A model generated the notes under the pieces. That model searched no databases, was not told the origin of the DNA, and worked only from the letters and a program-made list of their open reading frames with translations. Shown one piece after another: positions 43,961 through 53,225 of a stretch of 64,000 bases of DNA (its first letter is position 1; each line of letters starts with the position of its first letter). Source of the stretch: Clostridiaceae bacterium M8S5 (GTDB lineage Bacteria > Bacillota > Clostridia > Tissierellales > MCWD3); NCBI GenBank assembly GCA_029227815.1, contig CP118523.1:2418001-2482000 (forward strand). The letters run 5' to 3'. The position numbers and the translations under genes were made by a program.

Positions 43961-44782
43961 TTACAGCTTGACTATTGTAGCCATTCTGCCTGTTATACCT
44001 TTATCTCTTCTATATGAAAAAAATAAATCTTCATTACAAAAAGTACACAGTTTGCTTACTGTTATATTTCTGTCTTTTATTCCTTTTTCCTTTATAATAA
44101 TTTCATTTGCTTTAAATAAATCTATGGTCCATTTTTCTTTGCTTATTTGGTTAGTTATATCACCTATATATTTACTCTTAAATTTTTCGCTAAACACTTT
44201 ATATACATCCTCTTTAACTTCAAAACAACAAGGTCCTATCGCTGGCCCTATAGTTACTAATATATCTTCTACATTACATCCATATTTTTTAATGAACATC
44301 TCTATCATCTTAGATGCTATCCCTTTAACAGTCCCTTTCCAGCCGGCATGTGCTACTCCAGCTACTTGTTTTTTACTATCCAAAAAAACTAGTGTGACGC
44401 AATCAGCACTATAGCAAAAAAGTGCAATGTCCTTTACATTAGTGACTAAACCATCTACACCATTTTCTCTAAGCAGTGTATAATCTAAACTTGAATAATT
44501 ATTTTTATCTATAGCGATAATATTATCTTCATGAACCTGCTTTGTCATATACACTTTATCTTTATCTACATCAATAACCTTTAATACACTTTCATAATTT
44601 TTCAATACATCATCTATATTATCATTAGTACTTATACCCATGTTCAAACTAGAAAATTTTTCCTTACTCATTCCTCCTACTCTCGTAGTGAACATATGTT
44701 TAAATCCATTCTCTGCAAGATTTCTATCTTCATAATACTTAATTCCTTCTTTTTCTTTTAATACAAAATCATTATTGCTCAT
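43961..44782 (-). CDS. pgeF: PgeF/YlmD multicopper-oxidase-fold peptidoglycan editing factor
   Basis: 273 aa from the ATG six bases after GAGGTG (MSNNDFVLKE); a GTG three codons upstream lies in that ribosome binding site. Family motifs: FTTRVGGMS, the Cys/His zinc-like site in CYSADCVTLVFLD and AGVAHAGWKGTVKGI, then IGPAIGPCCFEVKEDV. It hydrolyses misincorporated L-Ser from peptidoglycan precursors in E. coli, also called polyphenol oxidase/laccase domain. In clostridia pgeF is often near ylmC-sigG-ftsZ genes, as here. Confidence 0.92.
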   Translation of the reverse strand: MSNNDFVLKEKEGIKYYEDRNLAENGFKHMFTTRVGGMSKEKFSSLNMGISTNDNIDDVLKNYESVLKVIDVDKDKVYMTKQVHEDNIIAIDKNNYSSLDYTLLRENGVDGLVTNVKDIALFCYSADCVTLVFLDSKKQVAGVAHAGWKGTVKGIASKMIEMFIKKYGCNVEDILVTIGPAIGPCCFEVKEDVYKVFSEKFKSKYIGDITNQISKEKWTIDLFKANEIIIKEKGIKDRNITVSKLCTFCNEDLFFSYRRDKGITGRMATIVKL

Positions 44783-44820
44783 ATTAAACACCTCTCAGTA
44801 AAATAAGAAATAAAATAAGA

Positions 44821-45015
44821 AACTGTCATCCGACAGTCCCCTCAGACTATAGTACAAAAGCCCAATTTCTGCGTTGTTACTAAAATTTCCGTTGCTCACT
44901 TACCTCTAGTAAGCTCTGCTACTCAATTTTAGCATGCCTTGAACTATTGCTTTTACTACAGTCTGCTAGATTGATGACTTATCATCAATCCAAGAGACTG
45001 TCATATGACAGTCTC
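44821..45015. repeat. intergenic repeat element flanked by duplicated terminator hairpins, copy 1
   Basis: A core of about 150 bp (44843-44994) is closely similar to 50076-50229: the stretches AAAAGCCCAATTTCTGCG, AAATTTCCGTTGCTCACTT, CTGCTACTCAATTT and AGTCTGCTAGATTGATGA occur in both in order. Each end carries a near-identical hairpin (left ACTGTC..GACAGT, right GAGACTGTC..GACAGTCTC), whereas copy 2 has a different hairpin at both ends. This is what insertion into a terminator with target duplication would give. The core contains no reading frame of note but holds short dyads such as CTTAC/GTAAG. Confidence 0.8.
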
Positions 45016-45017
45016 TT

Positions 45018-45473
45018 TTATTTTTCATCTAAAATCTTTTTAAGTTCTTCCATGAAAGTATTAATATCCTTAAACTGTCTATAAACTGAGGCAAACCTAA
45101 CATATGATACTTCATCCACCTCTTTTAATCTGCTCATTACCATTTCCCCAATACGATCTGTCTTTATTTCTTTTTCAAGCACATTATTAAGACTCTTTTC
45201 AATATCATAAACTATATTCTCCATTGTTTTTATGGAAACAGGTCTTTTCTCACAAGCTTTAATTATCCCATTTAGAAGTTTGTTTCTATTAAAAGTTTGC
45301 CTAGTCCCATCTTTCTTAACAACTATGACTGGCACTTCTTCTATTTTTTCATATGTAGTAAATCTCTTGTTGCATTTATTGCACTCTCTTCTCCTCCTTA
45401 TGGCCTGTCCTTCAACAGTAGGTCTTGAATCAATAACTTTTGTTTCATTATATTCACAAAATGGACATTTCAT
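45018..45473 (-). CDS. nrdR: NrdR transcriptional repressor
   Basis: 151 aa. Zinc ribbon [18 protein letters not shown] and [17 protein letters not shown] (four Cys), followed by the ATP-cone domain ([22 protein letters not shown]). It senses ATP/dATP and represses ribonucleotide reductase genes. No nrd genes are in the window. The last codons overlap the right hairpin of the repeat element. It is preceded by a promoter between nrdR and ylmC. Confidence 0.97.
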   Translation of the reverse strand: MKCPFCEYNETKVIDSRPTVEGQAIRRRRECNKCNKRFTTYEKIEEVPVIVVKKDGTRQTFNRNKLLNGIIKACEKRPVSIKTMENIVYDIEKSLNNVLEKEIKTDRIGEMVMSRLKEVDEVSYVRFASVYRQFKDINTFMEELKKILDEK

Positions 45474-45509
45474 AATCTTCTCCTTTTCTTTGTAGAGGTT
45501 ATATATTAA

Positions 45510-45538
45510 CTATAACCAATATCATATACATCTGTCAA
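45510..45538 (-). promoter_or_regulatory. probable promoter of nrdR
   Basis: TTGACA (45533-45538), 17-bp spacer, TTATAG (45510-45515) on the minus strand, right at the ylmC stop and 37 nt before nrdR. Confidence 0.6.
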
Positions 45539-45814
45539 TTAAGAAGTAGGTATATTTCTATCGTTAAATGCATTTTTTACCGGATCATAATCAACTAATA
45601 TTACATCAACACCAATTTTTATTATCTTATCCCAATTAATATAATAACCTTTACCCTTACTAAAAAACCCTAAGAAACTCCCCTGCAGAGGTAATACTAA
45701 GGCTTCTACTATACCTTTGTCTAAGTTTATTTCAAGGTCAGATATCATACCTATTCTTGTACCATCTTTTACGTTAATAATTTCTTTATCTCTCAATTCA
45801 GATATTCTAATCAT
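45539..45814 (-). CDS. ylmC: YlmC/YmxH family PRC-barrel sporulation protein
   Basis: 91 aa. MIRISELRDKEIINVKDGTRIGMISDLEI begins the single PRC-barrel, and WDKIIKIGVDVILVD ends it. YlmC/YmxH proteins lie next to sigG in many spore formers, as here, and are sporulation-associated with no known biochemical role. It is 153 nt downstream of sigG, separated from it by a strong terminator, so it has its own promoter or lies in the sigma-G regulon. Confidence 0.88.
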   Translation of the reverse strand: MIRISELRDKEIINVKDGTRIGMISDLEINLDKGIVEALVLPLQGSFLGFFSKGKGYYINWDKIIKIGVDVILVDYDPVKNAFNDRNIPTS

Positions 45815-45902
45815 TTTTTTCGCTCCTTACCAATAAATATATTTATCCTATAATATATTTATTATAAAACTATAAAAAATAGTACAATCTTTATCAAATT
45901 TA

Positions 45903-45961
45903 AAAAAGCTCGTATTGCAAATTCCCTATTTAAAGGAACATATTTGCAATAACAAGCCTTT
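45903..45961 (-). terminator. sigG terminator
   Basis: Long stem on the minus strand: AAGGCTTGTTATTGCAAAT pairs with ATTTGCAATACGAGCTTTT with few mismatches, then a T run. Confidence 0.88.
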
Positions 45962-45967
45962 AACCAT

Positions 45968-46741
45968 TTACATTAATTTTCTCATATGTTTTAAAGCATT
46001 CTTTTCTAATCTGGAAACTTGTGCTTGTGATATTCCTATCTCTGATGCAACCTCCATTTGTGTCTTCCCTTCGTAAAATCTAAGACTAAGTATGAGTTTT
46101 TCTCTGTCGTTTAGTTGCCTCATACCTTCTCTTAACGCTATACCTTCAAGCCATACTGAATCATCATTCTTCTTATCACTTACTTGATCCATTACATATA
46201 TAGCATCTCCACCATCATGGAATATAGGCTCAAATAGTGATATAGGGTCTTGTATGGCATCTAGCGCAAACACAACATCTTCCTTGGGAATATCTAAAAC
46301 TTTTGCTATTTCAACTACTGTTGGCTCTTTTGATTTTTTGTTTACTAGCTGGTCTCTAACTTGTAAAGCTTTATAAGCGATATCTCTTAGAGATCTACTA
46401 ACTCTAATTGAGTTATTGTCTCTTAAATATCTTCTGATTTCGCCTATAATCATAGGAACGGCATAGGTAGAAAATTTAACGTTTTGGCTTAGGTCAAAAT
46501 TATCTATAGCTTTAATCAATCCGATACAACCTACTTGAAATAAATCGTCAACGTTTTCTCCTCTTTTATTGAATCTTTGGATTACACTAAGCACTAGTCT
46601 TAAATTTCCTTGAATAAATTCTTCTCTAGCGCTCAAATCACCTTGGTATATTCTGTCAAATAAGATTCTCATTTCTTTGTTTGTAAGTACATTTAGTTCT
46701 GAAGTATTTACTCCACATATTTCTACTTTGTTGACATGCAT
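45968..46741 (-). CDS. sigG: sporulation sigma factor SigG
   Basis: 257 aa, normal for sigma-G, the late forespore factor. N-terminus MHVNKVEICGVNTSELNVL is the sigma-G signature (anti-sigma contact region). Region 2: NLRLVLSVIQRFNKRGENVDDLFQVGCIGLIKAIDNFD, split in two halves here for reading; region 4.2 recognition helix GISQAQVSRLEKNALKHM. It follows sigE and spoIIGA in the conserved order spoIIGA-sigE-sigG. The 307-nt gap from sigE holds the expected sigma-F/G-type promoter; I found no clean consensus match. Confidence 0.97.
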   Translation of the reverse strand: MHVNKVEICGVNTSELNVLTNKEMRILFDRIYQGDLSAREEFIQGNLRLVLSVIQRFNKRGENVDDLFQVGCIGLIKAIDNFDLSQNVKFSTYAVPMIIGEIRRYLRDNNSIRVSRSLRDIAYKALQVRDQLVNKKSKEPTVVEIAKVLDIPKEDVVFALDAIQDPISLFEPIFHDGGDAIYVMDQVSDKKNDDSVWLEGIALREGMRQLNDREKLILSLRFYEGKTQMEVASEIGISQAQVSRLEKNALKHMRKLM

Positions 46742-47048
46742 ACCTATTCATCCCTTCTGTTGTTTTTCCCCTTTCAAATAAATTATTAACTTATTAATTA
46801 TTTTTATTCAATATAGACTAATATATACTAAATTATTTATAGAAAATAAATAACTATACAGCATCCTTCTAATTACAATATATATCAATTTTAAACCGTA
46901 CTACCAAGTAATTTCGCTAGAAAATTGTAATCTAGAAAACTACAGCATATTCATAAAAATTCTGCGAATATTTCAATGTACTGCCAACTTTTTTGTTTAT
47001 ATAAAAAAGACATATTATATGAATTCACATATAATACGCCTTTTCGTT
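46742..47048. other. intergenic region between sigG and sigE
   Basis: 307 bp, AT-rich, with the sigE terminator at its sigE end and an AGAAGGGATG ribosome binding site before sigG. A sigma-F/G promoter is expected but no unambiguous -35/-10 pair is visible. No gene or repeat seen. Confidence 0.5.
47009..47040 (-). terminator. sigE terminator
   Basis: On the minus strand GCGTATTATATG pairs with CATATAATATGTC around TGAATT, followed by six T residues, 8 nt past the sigE stop. Confidence 0.85.
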
Positions 47049-47777
47049 TTAGACCAACCTACTTATTTCCTTTTTAAGTTTTTTTACTATTCTTTTTTCT
47101 AATCTAGAAATATAGGATTGTGAAATACTTAATATATCAGCAACTTCCTTTTGAGTTTTAGTCACTTGTCCATTTAGCCCAAACCTTAACTCCATAATAC
47201 GCTTTTCTCTGTTAGAAAGCTTTCTTACTGCGTCATACACTAGCTCTCTGTCTACTTGCTCTTCTAAATACTTAAATATAACATCTGCTTCCGTCCCTAA
47301 TATATCTGATAATAACAATTCATTTCCATCCCAGTCTGTGTTGAGTGGTTCGTCAAGTGAAAGTTCAGCTTTTATTCTACTATTTCTTCTAAGAAACATT
47401 AATATTTCGTTTTCAATACATTTTGATGCATATGTTGCTAACTTTATTTGTTTGTCTGGTTTAAATGTATTTACTGCTTTTATTAATCCTATAGTACCTA
47501 TAGAAATTAAGTCTTCCACTCCAACACCTGTGTTCTCGAATTTTCTAGCTATGTATACAACAAGCCTTAAATTTCTTTCGATTAATATAGTTCTTACTGT
47601 TGAATCACTTTTTAGCTTTGATAATAGATATAATTCTTCTTTTTGCTTCAATGGAGGTGGAAGTATTTCACTACCTCCTATGTAAAACAATTCGTTAGAT
47701 TCTAGTTTCAATAGTTTTATAAGCTTAATATAATTTATTTTAAACCAAAATTTAACCTTTATTAGAATATCCTTCAA
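47049..47777 (-). CDS. sigE: sporulation sigma factor SigE (pro-sigma-E)
   Basis: 242 aa from the TTG six bases after GGAGGAG ([13 protein letters not shown]), which gives a hydrophobic/amphipathic pro-sequence of about 27 residues before [16 protein letters not shown], as in Bacillus pro-sigma-E. Region 2: [18 protein letters not shown] and [18 protein letters not shown]; region 4: [20 protein letters not shown]. It controls mother-cell genes after SpoIIGA cleaves the pro-sequence. A TTG five codons upstream (47792) lacks a ribosome binding site. It is next to spoIIGA (16 nt between stop and start). Confidence 0.97.
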   Translation of the reverse strand: MKDILIKVKFWFKINYIKLIKLLKLESNELFYIGGSEILPPPLKQKEELYLLSKLKSDSTVRTILIERNLRLVVYIARKFENTGVGVEDLISIGTIGLIKAVNTFKPDKQIKLATYASKCIENEILMFLRRNSRIKAELSLDEPLNTDWDGNELLLSDILGTEADVIFKYLEEQVDRELVYDAVRKLSNREKRIMELRFGLNGQVTKTQKEVADILSISQSYISRLEKRIVKKLKKEISRLV

Positions 47778-47793
47778 AACAATCTCCTCCAAA

Positions 47794-48678
47794 CTATTTT
47801 AGAACTTCTGGATGTAATAAAGCACAGTAGTCATCATCATTTGATAAAACGCTATTATATATCCCAATAATTGCTTCAGTACTGACTTCATCTTCTGAGT
47901 GAATTACTAGTAAATCAGGTTTAAAACCAATTAACAAACCATTTTCTTTTCCAAGTGACTTAAATGGTATCAATCTAAAATGCACTTGCTGAGGATTATT
48001 CTCCATTACATAAGACAATATTTCTAGATTGTTGTCATTCTCGTGGTCTTTAAATACAGTCTGTATATCCTGTGGTAACAAATCTTTAATAGCCGAAAAC
48101 TCTACAACTATAACAGGTTTATTTGTTATAGGTTCTTTTAATGAATTACCAGTATCAAGTAACGCAAGCACGTCCTTTCTTATGCCATTTAGTGTAATAC
48201 TGACTATAATATACTCTCTCTTTTTCCTTTTGGATATATATGCCCAAACAGTTTTAAATAATAACCAAGACAAAAGAATAGCTAAAGGTAAAATTATAAT
48301 CATAGAATTATTTATATAAAATATTCCATTCCCAATGTGAATTTTGTCTTCTGTCAAATAGAATAGTGCTAAAGCTGCTCCTGCAAATGCAAATGTTATT
48401 ATGTAAAATAACGACATCAATTTTATAAATTGTAGCAACTTCCGTGGATTAAAAGCAATTATAATCATCAGTATAGATATACATATCTTCATAACAAATG
48501 TTGCTAAGAATCTCAATGCTGGAAAAAAAACTACTAAGGTATACACTGCACCTATTAAAGATGCGATAACTAATCTTAATGTTCTAGTTTTTGATTTAGT
48601 CAAAACCTTTAGCAAATACAATATCATGAGATTTATCAATAGATTTTCTGCAATTAAATATTCAGCATAGATATACAA
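47794..48678 (-). CDS. spoIIGA: sporulation protease SpoIIGA
   Basis: 294 aa, TTG start after GGGGGAGGGT. Residues 1-155 contain five transmembrane helices ([22 protein letters not shown]...). The C-terminal half is an aspartic-protease-like domain with [22 protein letters not shown] (catalytic Asp in LLDTGNSL, about residue 185). It is in the sporulation septum and cuts pro-sigma-E on a forespore signal. Directly upstream of sigE, the conserved pair. Confidence 0.95.
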   Translation of the reverse strand: MYIYAEYLIAENLLINLMILYLLKVLTKSKTRTLRLVIASLIGAVYTLVVFFPALRFLATFVMKICISILMIIIAFNPRKLLQFIKLMSLFYIITFAFAGAALALFYLTEDKIHIGNGIFYINNSMIIILPLAILLSWLLFKTVWAYISKRKKREYIIVSITLNGIRKDVLALLDTGNSLKEPITNKPVIVVEFSAIKDLLPQDIQTVFKDHENDNNLEILSYVMENNPQQVHFRLIPFKSLGKENGLLIGFKPDLLVIHSEDEVSTEAIIGIYNSVLSNDDDYCALLHPEVLK

Positions 48679-49102
48679 TTTAGACCCTCCCCCTTAGACA
48701 TAATCTATGCAGCTGTTGTTTATATTTGTTTATATTAAAGCTTATTCGCCCTGTCCTAGTTTTATGATTATTATACAACAATATATCCTTAAATTGTGTC
48801 ATAAGCTGTAGTCGAAACCAACTATCGCACATCATAGTTCCATAATTTTCTACAGGAGAGCATTTTATCACCCTCAATTGTATCCTTGTGTATAATATTA
48901 GATAATAATTTCTGCATTTTAATTTAAATTATAAGTTATTATACAAATTATAGTATTTTAGTACTATTTTTTATATAATAATACATTTTTCCTGTTTTTT
49001 TCTTGTAATCTCCCTTTTTTTCTAGTATTATGAAAATATGTTTACGATATCGTAATAAACATGTTGATTTTATTTAAAATATTAGAATGGAGAGTGTTAC
49101 TT
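48679..49102. other. intergenic region between spoIIGA and hydrolase B
   Basis: 424 bp. Reading frames here (such as 48680-48877 and a 13-codon frame at 48822-48863 with a good GAGGGTGAT) look fortuitous or leader-like. It should contain the promoter of spoIIGA (Spo0A-type expected; a weak AGTCGAAAC resembles a 0A box at about 48810) and the hydrolase promoter with the palindrome at 49042-49055. Confidence 0.45.
49042..49055 (+). promoter_or_regulatory. 14-bp palindrome upstream of hydrolase B
   Basis: TTACGATATCGTAA is a perfect palindrome, 47 nt before the GTG start of the second papain-like gene. It is a candidate operator; no such site is present upstream of the paralogue at 30955. Confidence 0.55.
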
Positions 49103-49981
49103 GTGAATAGAAATTATATAAAAACAATACTCATACTAGTGCTGTCTATTGTAGTAAGCTTAAGTAGTTTGTCAACTACTATTGCTTGGGCTAATACTCT
49201 GCAAAATGATTTGCGCTCATCTTATAATGAATTAACAAACTATGCATTAGAAAACAATATCCCTCTTAATATGTCTTATGATCAATTTGCTAAAGAATAT
49301 AATTCTGGCAGTTATAGTAGTGTAAAAAAATATACTGATGTATATTACAATCTCTTAAAACCGTCACTAAATAATAGATTCGTTCCATCTCTAACATCAG
49401 ACGAAAGAATATCTATAAGATCATCTTTGGGCAGTCCATTCTCTTGGCAATACAATACAGGTACATCTTTACCTCGTAAAGCAAACTATAGCAAATACAA
49501 TCTATTATCAGTCTGCCAACCTGGCGACCTTATTTACGAAGCTAAAGGTGGATTTGGGATAACTGGACATATTGCTATAGTAGAAGGTAAGTTCTATGAT
49601 CCTATACTACGTCAATATTACATCAGAGTTATAGAAGCAAACCAATATGGTGTATGCAGAGGTGTCTTAGATGATGATAGAATCGATAGACAAAATGGTC
49701 ATCTTTACAGATTACCAGGTATTGATAATACTATGCAAAATAATATAATTTATTTCTGCAAAGGTCAGCTTGGAAAACCTTATTGGCTAGATCTAGCCAA
49801 AGATACTGGTTTTTATGAAAGTAATTGGTATTGTTCTGAATTAGCTTATGCAGCGTATATGAACCAAGGTGTTAATATTGAAACTAAGTCTTTTTTTAAC
49901 GAACCCGGAGTATCACCTAGAGATATTATGAGAGGCCGTGTTGTATTTGAAATTCCGGTTTATATTACTGAAATTAAGTAA
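49103..49981 (+). CDS. secreted permuted papain-like (NlpC/P60-YiiX type) hydrolase, copy B
   Basis: 292 aa from a GTG eight bases after GGAGAG (MNRNYIKTILILVLSIVV); an ATG 14 codons upstream has no ribosome binding site. Signal peptide about residues 1-30 (IAWA-N). Triad as in copy A: His156 in GITGHIAIVEG, Glu178 in RVIEANQ, Cys244 in NWYCSELAYAAY, with CQPGD at 138-142. Over an 86-residue core starting GSPFSWQYNTGTSLPRK there are only 11 differences from copy A (30955), so the two arose by recent duplication. N-terminal regions and C-terminal tails differ more. Role unknown; cell-wall or secreted amidase likely. Confidence 0.83.
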   Translation: MNRNYIKTILILVLSIVVSLSSLSTTIAWANTLQNDLRSSYNELTNYALENNIPLNMSYDQFAKEYNSGSYSSVKKYTDVYYNLLKPSLNNRFVPSLTSDERISIRSSLGSPFSWQYNTGTSLPRKANYSKYNLLSVCQPGDLIYEAKGGFGITGHIAIVEGKFYDPILRQYYIRVIEANQYGVCRGVLDDDRIDRQNGHLYRLPGIDNTMQNNIIYFCKGQLGKPYWLDLAKDTGFYESNWYCSELAYAAYMNQGVNIETKSFFNEPGVSPRDIMRGRVVFEIPVYITEIK

Positions 49982-50054
49982 ATCAGTATTTCCAAAAATA
50001 AATTAGTAACTAAAATTTTGATGGAGCACAAATTAAACTTTTTATACTGAAAAA

Positions 50055-50246
50055 GAGAGGGGCATATGCCCTTATCAGACCGTAGACAAAAGCCCAATTT
50101 CTGCGTTGTTGTTAAAATTTCCGTTGCTCACTTACCTCTAAGTAAGCTCTGCTACTCAATTTAAACACGCCTTGAAATTGAATTTTTACTAAAGTCTGCT
50201 AGATTGATGACTTTGTCATCAATCTAAGAGGGGCATATGCCCCTCT
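50055..50246. repeat. intergenic repeat element flanked by duplicated terminator hairpins, copy 2
   Basis: Core 50076-50229 matches copy 1 (44843-44994) along its length with a few indels. The flanking hairpins are GGGGCATATGCCC on both sides (50055-50072 and 50227-50246), different from those of copy 1. On the minus strand the outer (left) hairpin is followed by CTCTCTTTTT, a terminator tail, so the original site probably was the terminator of the GNAT gene. The same orientation is used in both copies. Confidence 0.8.
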
Positions 50247-50757
50247 ATAAATTTATAACGTTATTCAAACTATAAAGTTTCACTTTGTTTCCATAAAAAT
50301 AACTCTCTCTTTCAAATGTCATACCTAATTTTTTGAGTACTGCTTGAGATGCTCTATTATCATTTTCTACAGTTGCATACAGTTTCTTTATATTTAAGTT
50401 TTGCAATCCATAACTGATACATGCTTTTCCTACCTCTGTTGCATAACCCATTCCCCATTTATCTTTAGTTATCATAAAAGCCACACAATCTATCAATTCG
50501 TCATCTATTTTTTGTTTTATTATCCCTGATTGACCTATAAATTTTCCAGTTGATTTTTCTATAACTGCGAAATAATCGTATCCATATTCACTGTAGTACT
50601 TCATAATTGATTCCAGCCATTTTTTTGCTTCAACTCTATTCATCACACCTGAACAATACTGCATTACTTTTGGGTCACTTAATAAAGCATATAGATTATC
50701 TATATCTGAATCAATAAATTCTCTGATCATCAACCTTTTAGTCTCTATTTTAGTCAT
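50245..50757 (-). CDS. GNAT (RimJ/RimL type) N-acetyltransferase
   Basis: 170 aa. IETKRLMIREFIDSDIDNLYALLSDP begins the RimJ/RimL pattern. The acetyl-CoA loop is in KDKWGMGYATEVGKA (about 90-105), with NDNRASQAVLKKLGMTFERE near the C-terminus. The substrate (protein N-terminus, antibiotic or metabolite) cannot be told. It ends in the second repeat element; a DUF3795/DUF3788 gene lies 70 nt upstream on the same strand. ATG has GAGGTG spacing of 4. Confidence 0.85.
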   Translation of the reverse strand: MTKIETKRLMIREFIDSDIDNLYALLSDPKVMQYCSGVMNRVEAKKWLESIMKYYSEYGYDYFAVIEKSTGKFIGQSGIIKQKIDDELIDCVAFMITKDKWGMGYATEVGKACISYGLQNLNIKKLYATVENDNRASQAVLKKLGMTFERESYFYGNKVKLYSLNNVINL

Positions 50758-50827
50758 AACTCACCTCTATTTTCAAAGGAGCTCTTACATTTATTAATGT
50801 GTTAATCTCTTCGTTAGCAGAACATAT

Positions 50828-51682
50828 TTAAATATGTTGCTTTTTTAACTTCCTTTTTATATTTAATAACTTTATATAATCATCAATTTGATCGAGTTCA
50901 GTTACTCTATACCATATCCATTTACCATCATGATATTTTTTAGTATTTTCTATTAATTTATTAGTTTTTTCACTTAATTCTTGCTTTCCCTCTTCCCACT
51001 TAGCAATTTCATTCTTGCCGAAAACAAATAGAATAGTAAACGCATTTCTTTCTGGATGAATAGATACTATAGATTTAGTTCCATATTTGTATTTAATCTC
51101 CCACCCATAGTTTTTGCCACCATAATGGATTATCTTAGTAAAATCATATGATTTATCAATATAATCATGGAATTGATTCCAGAGTTTTATTACATGTTCA
51201 TTCTCTATAAATCTTTCCATATCTTCTGTTGTTGGTTTTAATCTTTCGTTATACATTCTTGAATGTGGTCCATTTTTCTCTCTTATAGCCTTTAATCGTT
51301 CATAGTTTTCATATGGTTTTATACAATTTTTTCTGTCACTTCTGCTTATTTTCTTATCAGTGTTTTTGATAAGTTCGTCATATCTCACTATTCTATCTTC
51401 TAATATACCACATGCAAATTTGTCACATTGTGAGCAATTTTCATATCCCTTATTTATAACACAAGGTCGCACTTTACAACCATCATCAATTATTTTCAAA
51501 TCGCTTTCATTACTAGTAATACATCCTTCACAGTATATTTCATCTGGTCTTAAATTTAACCCAAAGATTTTATGCCACCCTTTACTGAGCATTTCTCTTT
51601 TATCCTCTTTTAAAATATTGTCTTTGTAAGCATGGCATATGTCACATCTATAACCACACCTTGTTAATATTTCTTTGCCCAC
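50828..51682 (-). CDS. DUF3795-DUF3788 fusion protein
   Basis: 284 aa, GTG start five bases after GAGGTG. Residues about 8-90 carry a Cys-rich DUF3795-type pattern: CGYRCDICHAYK, CEGC, CKVRPCV, CSQCDKFACG, which can bind zinc or an Fe-S cluster. Residues about 150-280 resemble DUF3788 (HYGGKNYGWEIKYKYGTKSIVSIHPE, FGKNEIAKWEE). I know both as domains of unknown function. No role can be given. It lies with the GNAT gene in an accessory segment between spoIIGA and ftsZ. Confidence 0.7.
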   Translation of the reverse strand: MGKEILTRCGYRCDICHAYKDNILKEDKREMLSKGWHKIFGLNLRPDEIYCEGCITSNESDLKIIDDGCKVRPCVINKGYENCSQCDKFACGILEDRIVRYDELIKNTDKKISRSDRKNCIKPYENYERLKAIREKNGPHSRMYNERLKPTTEDMERFIENEHVIKLWNQFHDYIDKSYDFTKIIHYGGKNYGWEIKYKYGTKSIVSIHPERNAFTILFVFGKNEIAKWEEGKQELSEKTNKLIENTKKYHDGKWIWYRVTELDQIDDYIKLLNIKRKLKKQHI

Positions 51683-51878
51683 AACATCACCTCTTTAATA
51701 AGATATAAACCTATATTATTCACAGTAGCAACTATTTTACATTTTTCTATTTGCAGTCCTTGCACTAAATTCACAGTACTTCTCATTAGCTTTCAAAAAT
51801 ATGTATTTAGAAAAACTACAACTTATTTATTATAGTCCCATAAATACTATTGGTTAAATTATAATTTCACTATAATAA

Positions 51879-51929
51879 AAAAGACCACCCTACCAACATT
51901 AAACTTCATTTAGCAAAATAGTCTTAATT
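51879..51929 (-). terminator. possible ftsZ terminator
   Basis: AAGACTA and TGGTCTT arms (with G-T) around a long loop, followed on the minus strand by six T residues, 15 nt past the ftsZ stop. The loop is long, so the call is weak. Confidence 0.45.
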
Positions 51930-51943
51930 TCTATAATTCATTC

Positions 51944-53080
51944 TTATCTATTCTTTTTTCTAATCAAAAATGTTGGAATATCTAAATCATCAACATCTAT
52001 TTGTTTTTCTTCAGTAGAAACTGCTACTCTTTCCTTTGTTTCTTCTACTGCCTTTTCTACTTCTTCTTTATTGGTTACAGTAGCAACCGACGGCTTTGTT
52101 ATAGGCTTTTGAACTTCTACTCTTTTTTTGTTCTCAAAACCAGTTGCTATAACTGTTATCTTTATTTCATCTTTTAAGTTCTCATCTACAACAGCACCAA
52201 ATATGATATTTGCATCCGGATCAACTGACTCCTTTATTATATCAGCTGCTTCGTTGACTTCAAATATACCAAGATTTAATCCACCTGTTATGTTTAACAA
52301 TACACCTTTTGCACCCTCTATAGATGTTTCTAATAGAGGACTATGTATAGCCTGTTTTGCAGCTGCAGCAGCTCTATTTTCACCACTTGCTTTACCTACT
52401 CCCATGTGAGCAAGTCCTTGGTCTAACATTATAGTTTTAACATCTGCAAAGTCTAGATTTACAAGTCCTGGTACAGCAATCAAATCTGATATACCTTGTA
52501 TACCTTGTCTTAATACATCATCAGCTATCTTAAATGCATCCATCAATGTAGTCTTTTTATCTGCTACCTGGAATAATCTATCGTTCGGTATCGTAACTAG
52601 AGTATCAACTCTATCCTTTAACTCCTTAATGCCTTTCTCAGCATGTACCATTCTTCTTTTACCTTCAAACATAAAAGGTTTTGTTATAACACCTACTGTA
52701 AGGACACCTAGCTCTTTAGCAACCTCTGCTATTATAGGTGCAGCACCAGTTCCAGTTCCTCCACCCATACCAGCTGTTATAAATACCATATCTGATTCCT
52801 TAAGGGCCTCATGTATCTCATTTCTGCTCTCTTCTGCAGCTTTTTTTCCTGTTTCAGGGTTTGCTCCGGCTCCTAATCCTCTTGTAAGTTTTTCACCTAT
52901 TTGTATCTTTGTCTCAGCTCTTGATGAATGCAATGCCTGCTTGTCCGTATTTATTGCTACAAACTCTATCCCCTTAACCTCAGCATCTATCATTCTATTA
53001 ACGGCATTGTTTCCTCCGCCACCTACTCCTACTACTTTTATTCGTGCAAATGCTTCAATATCTACATCAAATTCAAACAT
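51944..53080 (-). CDS. ftsZ: cell division protein FtsZ
   Basis: 378 aa. [16 protein letters not shown] (GTP contact), the tubulin signature [12 protein letters not shown] (about 104-115), and the T7 loop [11 protein letters not shown] with its catalytic Asp. The C-terminal linker is acidic/basic mixed and ends in [14 protein letters not shown], the conserved tail that binds FtsA, SepF and ZapA. It polymerizes into the Z-ring. It ends the dcw-type cluster; no ftsA precedes it, and small basic protein lies 145 nt upstream. Confidence 0.98.
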   Translation of the reverse strand: MFEFDVDIEAFARIKVVGVGGGGNNAVNRMIDAEVKGIEFVAINTDKQALHSSRAETKIQIGEKLTRGLGAGANPETGKKAAEESRNEIHEALKESDMVFITAGMGGGTGTGAAPIIAEVAKELGVLTVGVITKPFMFEGKRRMVHAEKGIKELKDRVDTLVTIPNDRLFQVADKKTTLMDAFKIADDVLRQGIQGISDLIAVPGLVNLDFADVKTIMLDQGLAHMGVGKASGENRAAAAAKQAIHSPLLETSIEGAKGVLLNITGGLNLGIFEVNEAADIIKESVDPDANIIFGAVVDENLKDEIKITVIATGFENKKRVEVQKPITKPSVATVTNKEEVEKAVEETKERVAVSTEEKQIDVDDLDIPTFLIRKKNR

Positions 53081-53225
53081 TATTTAACCTCCTTAATGAA
53101 ACTCTACAACAACTAATCTTCTTTTTATATCAATTTACTTAAATTCATAATCATACCTATTATTATTCTATATACATGTTAATTTTCCTTCTAATTTAGA
53201 TAGTTGTAGTTGATATTTTTTATTT

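Noticed and set aside
48822-48863. 13-codon frame (MLSCRKLWNYDVR) with a good GAGGGTGAT upstream of spoIIGA
   Set aside because: The ribosome binding site is good, but such a short peptide cannot be supported without conservation data; it might be a leader peptide.
48680-48877. 65-codon minus-strand frame upstream of spoIIGA
   Set aside because: No ribosome binding site at its ATG, no recognizable domain, atypical composition; it overlaps the expected spoIIGA promoter.
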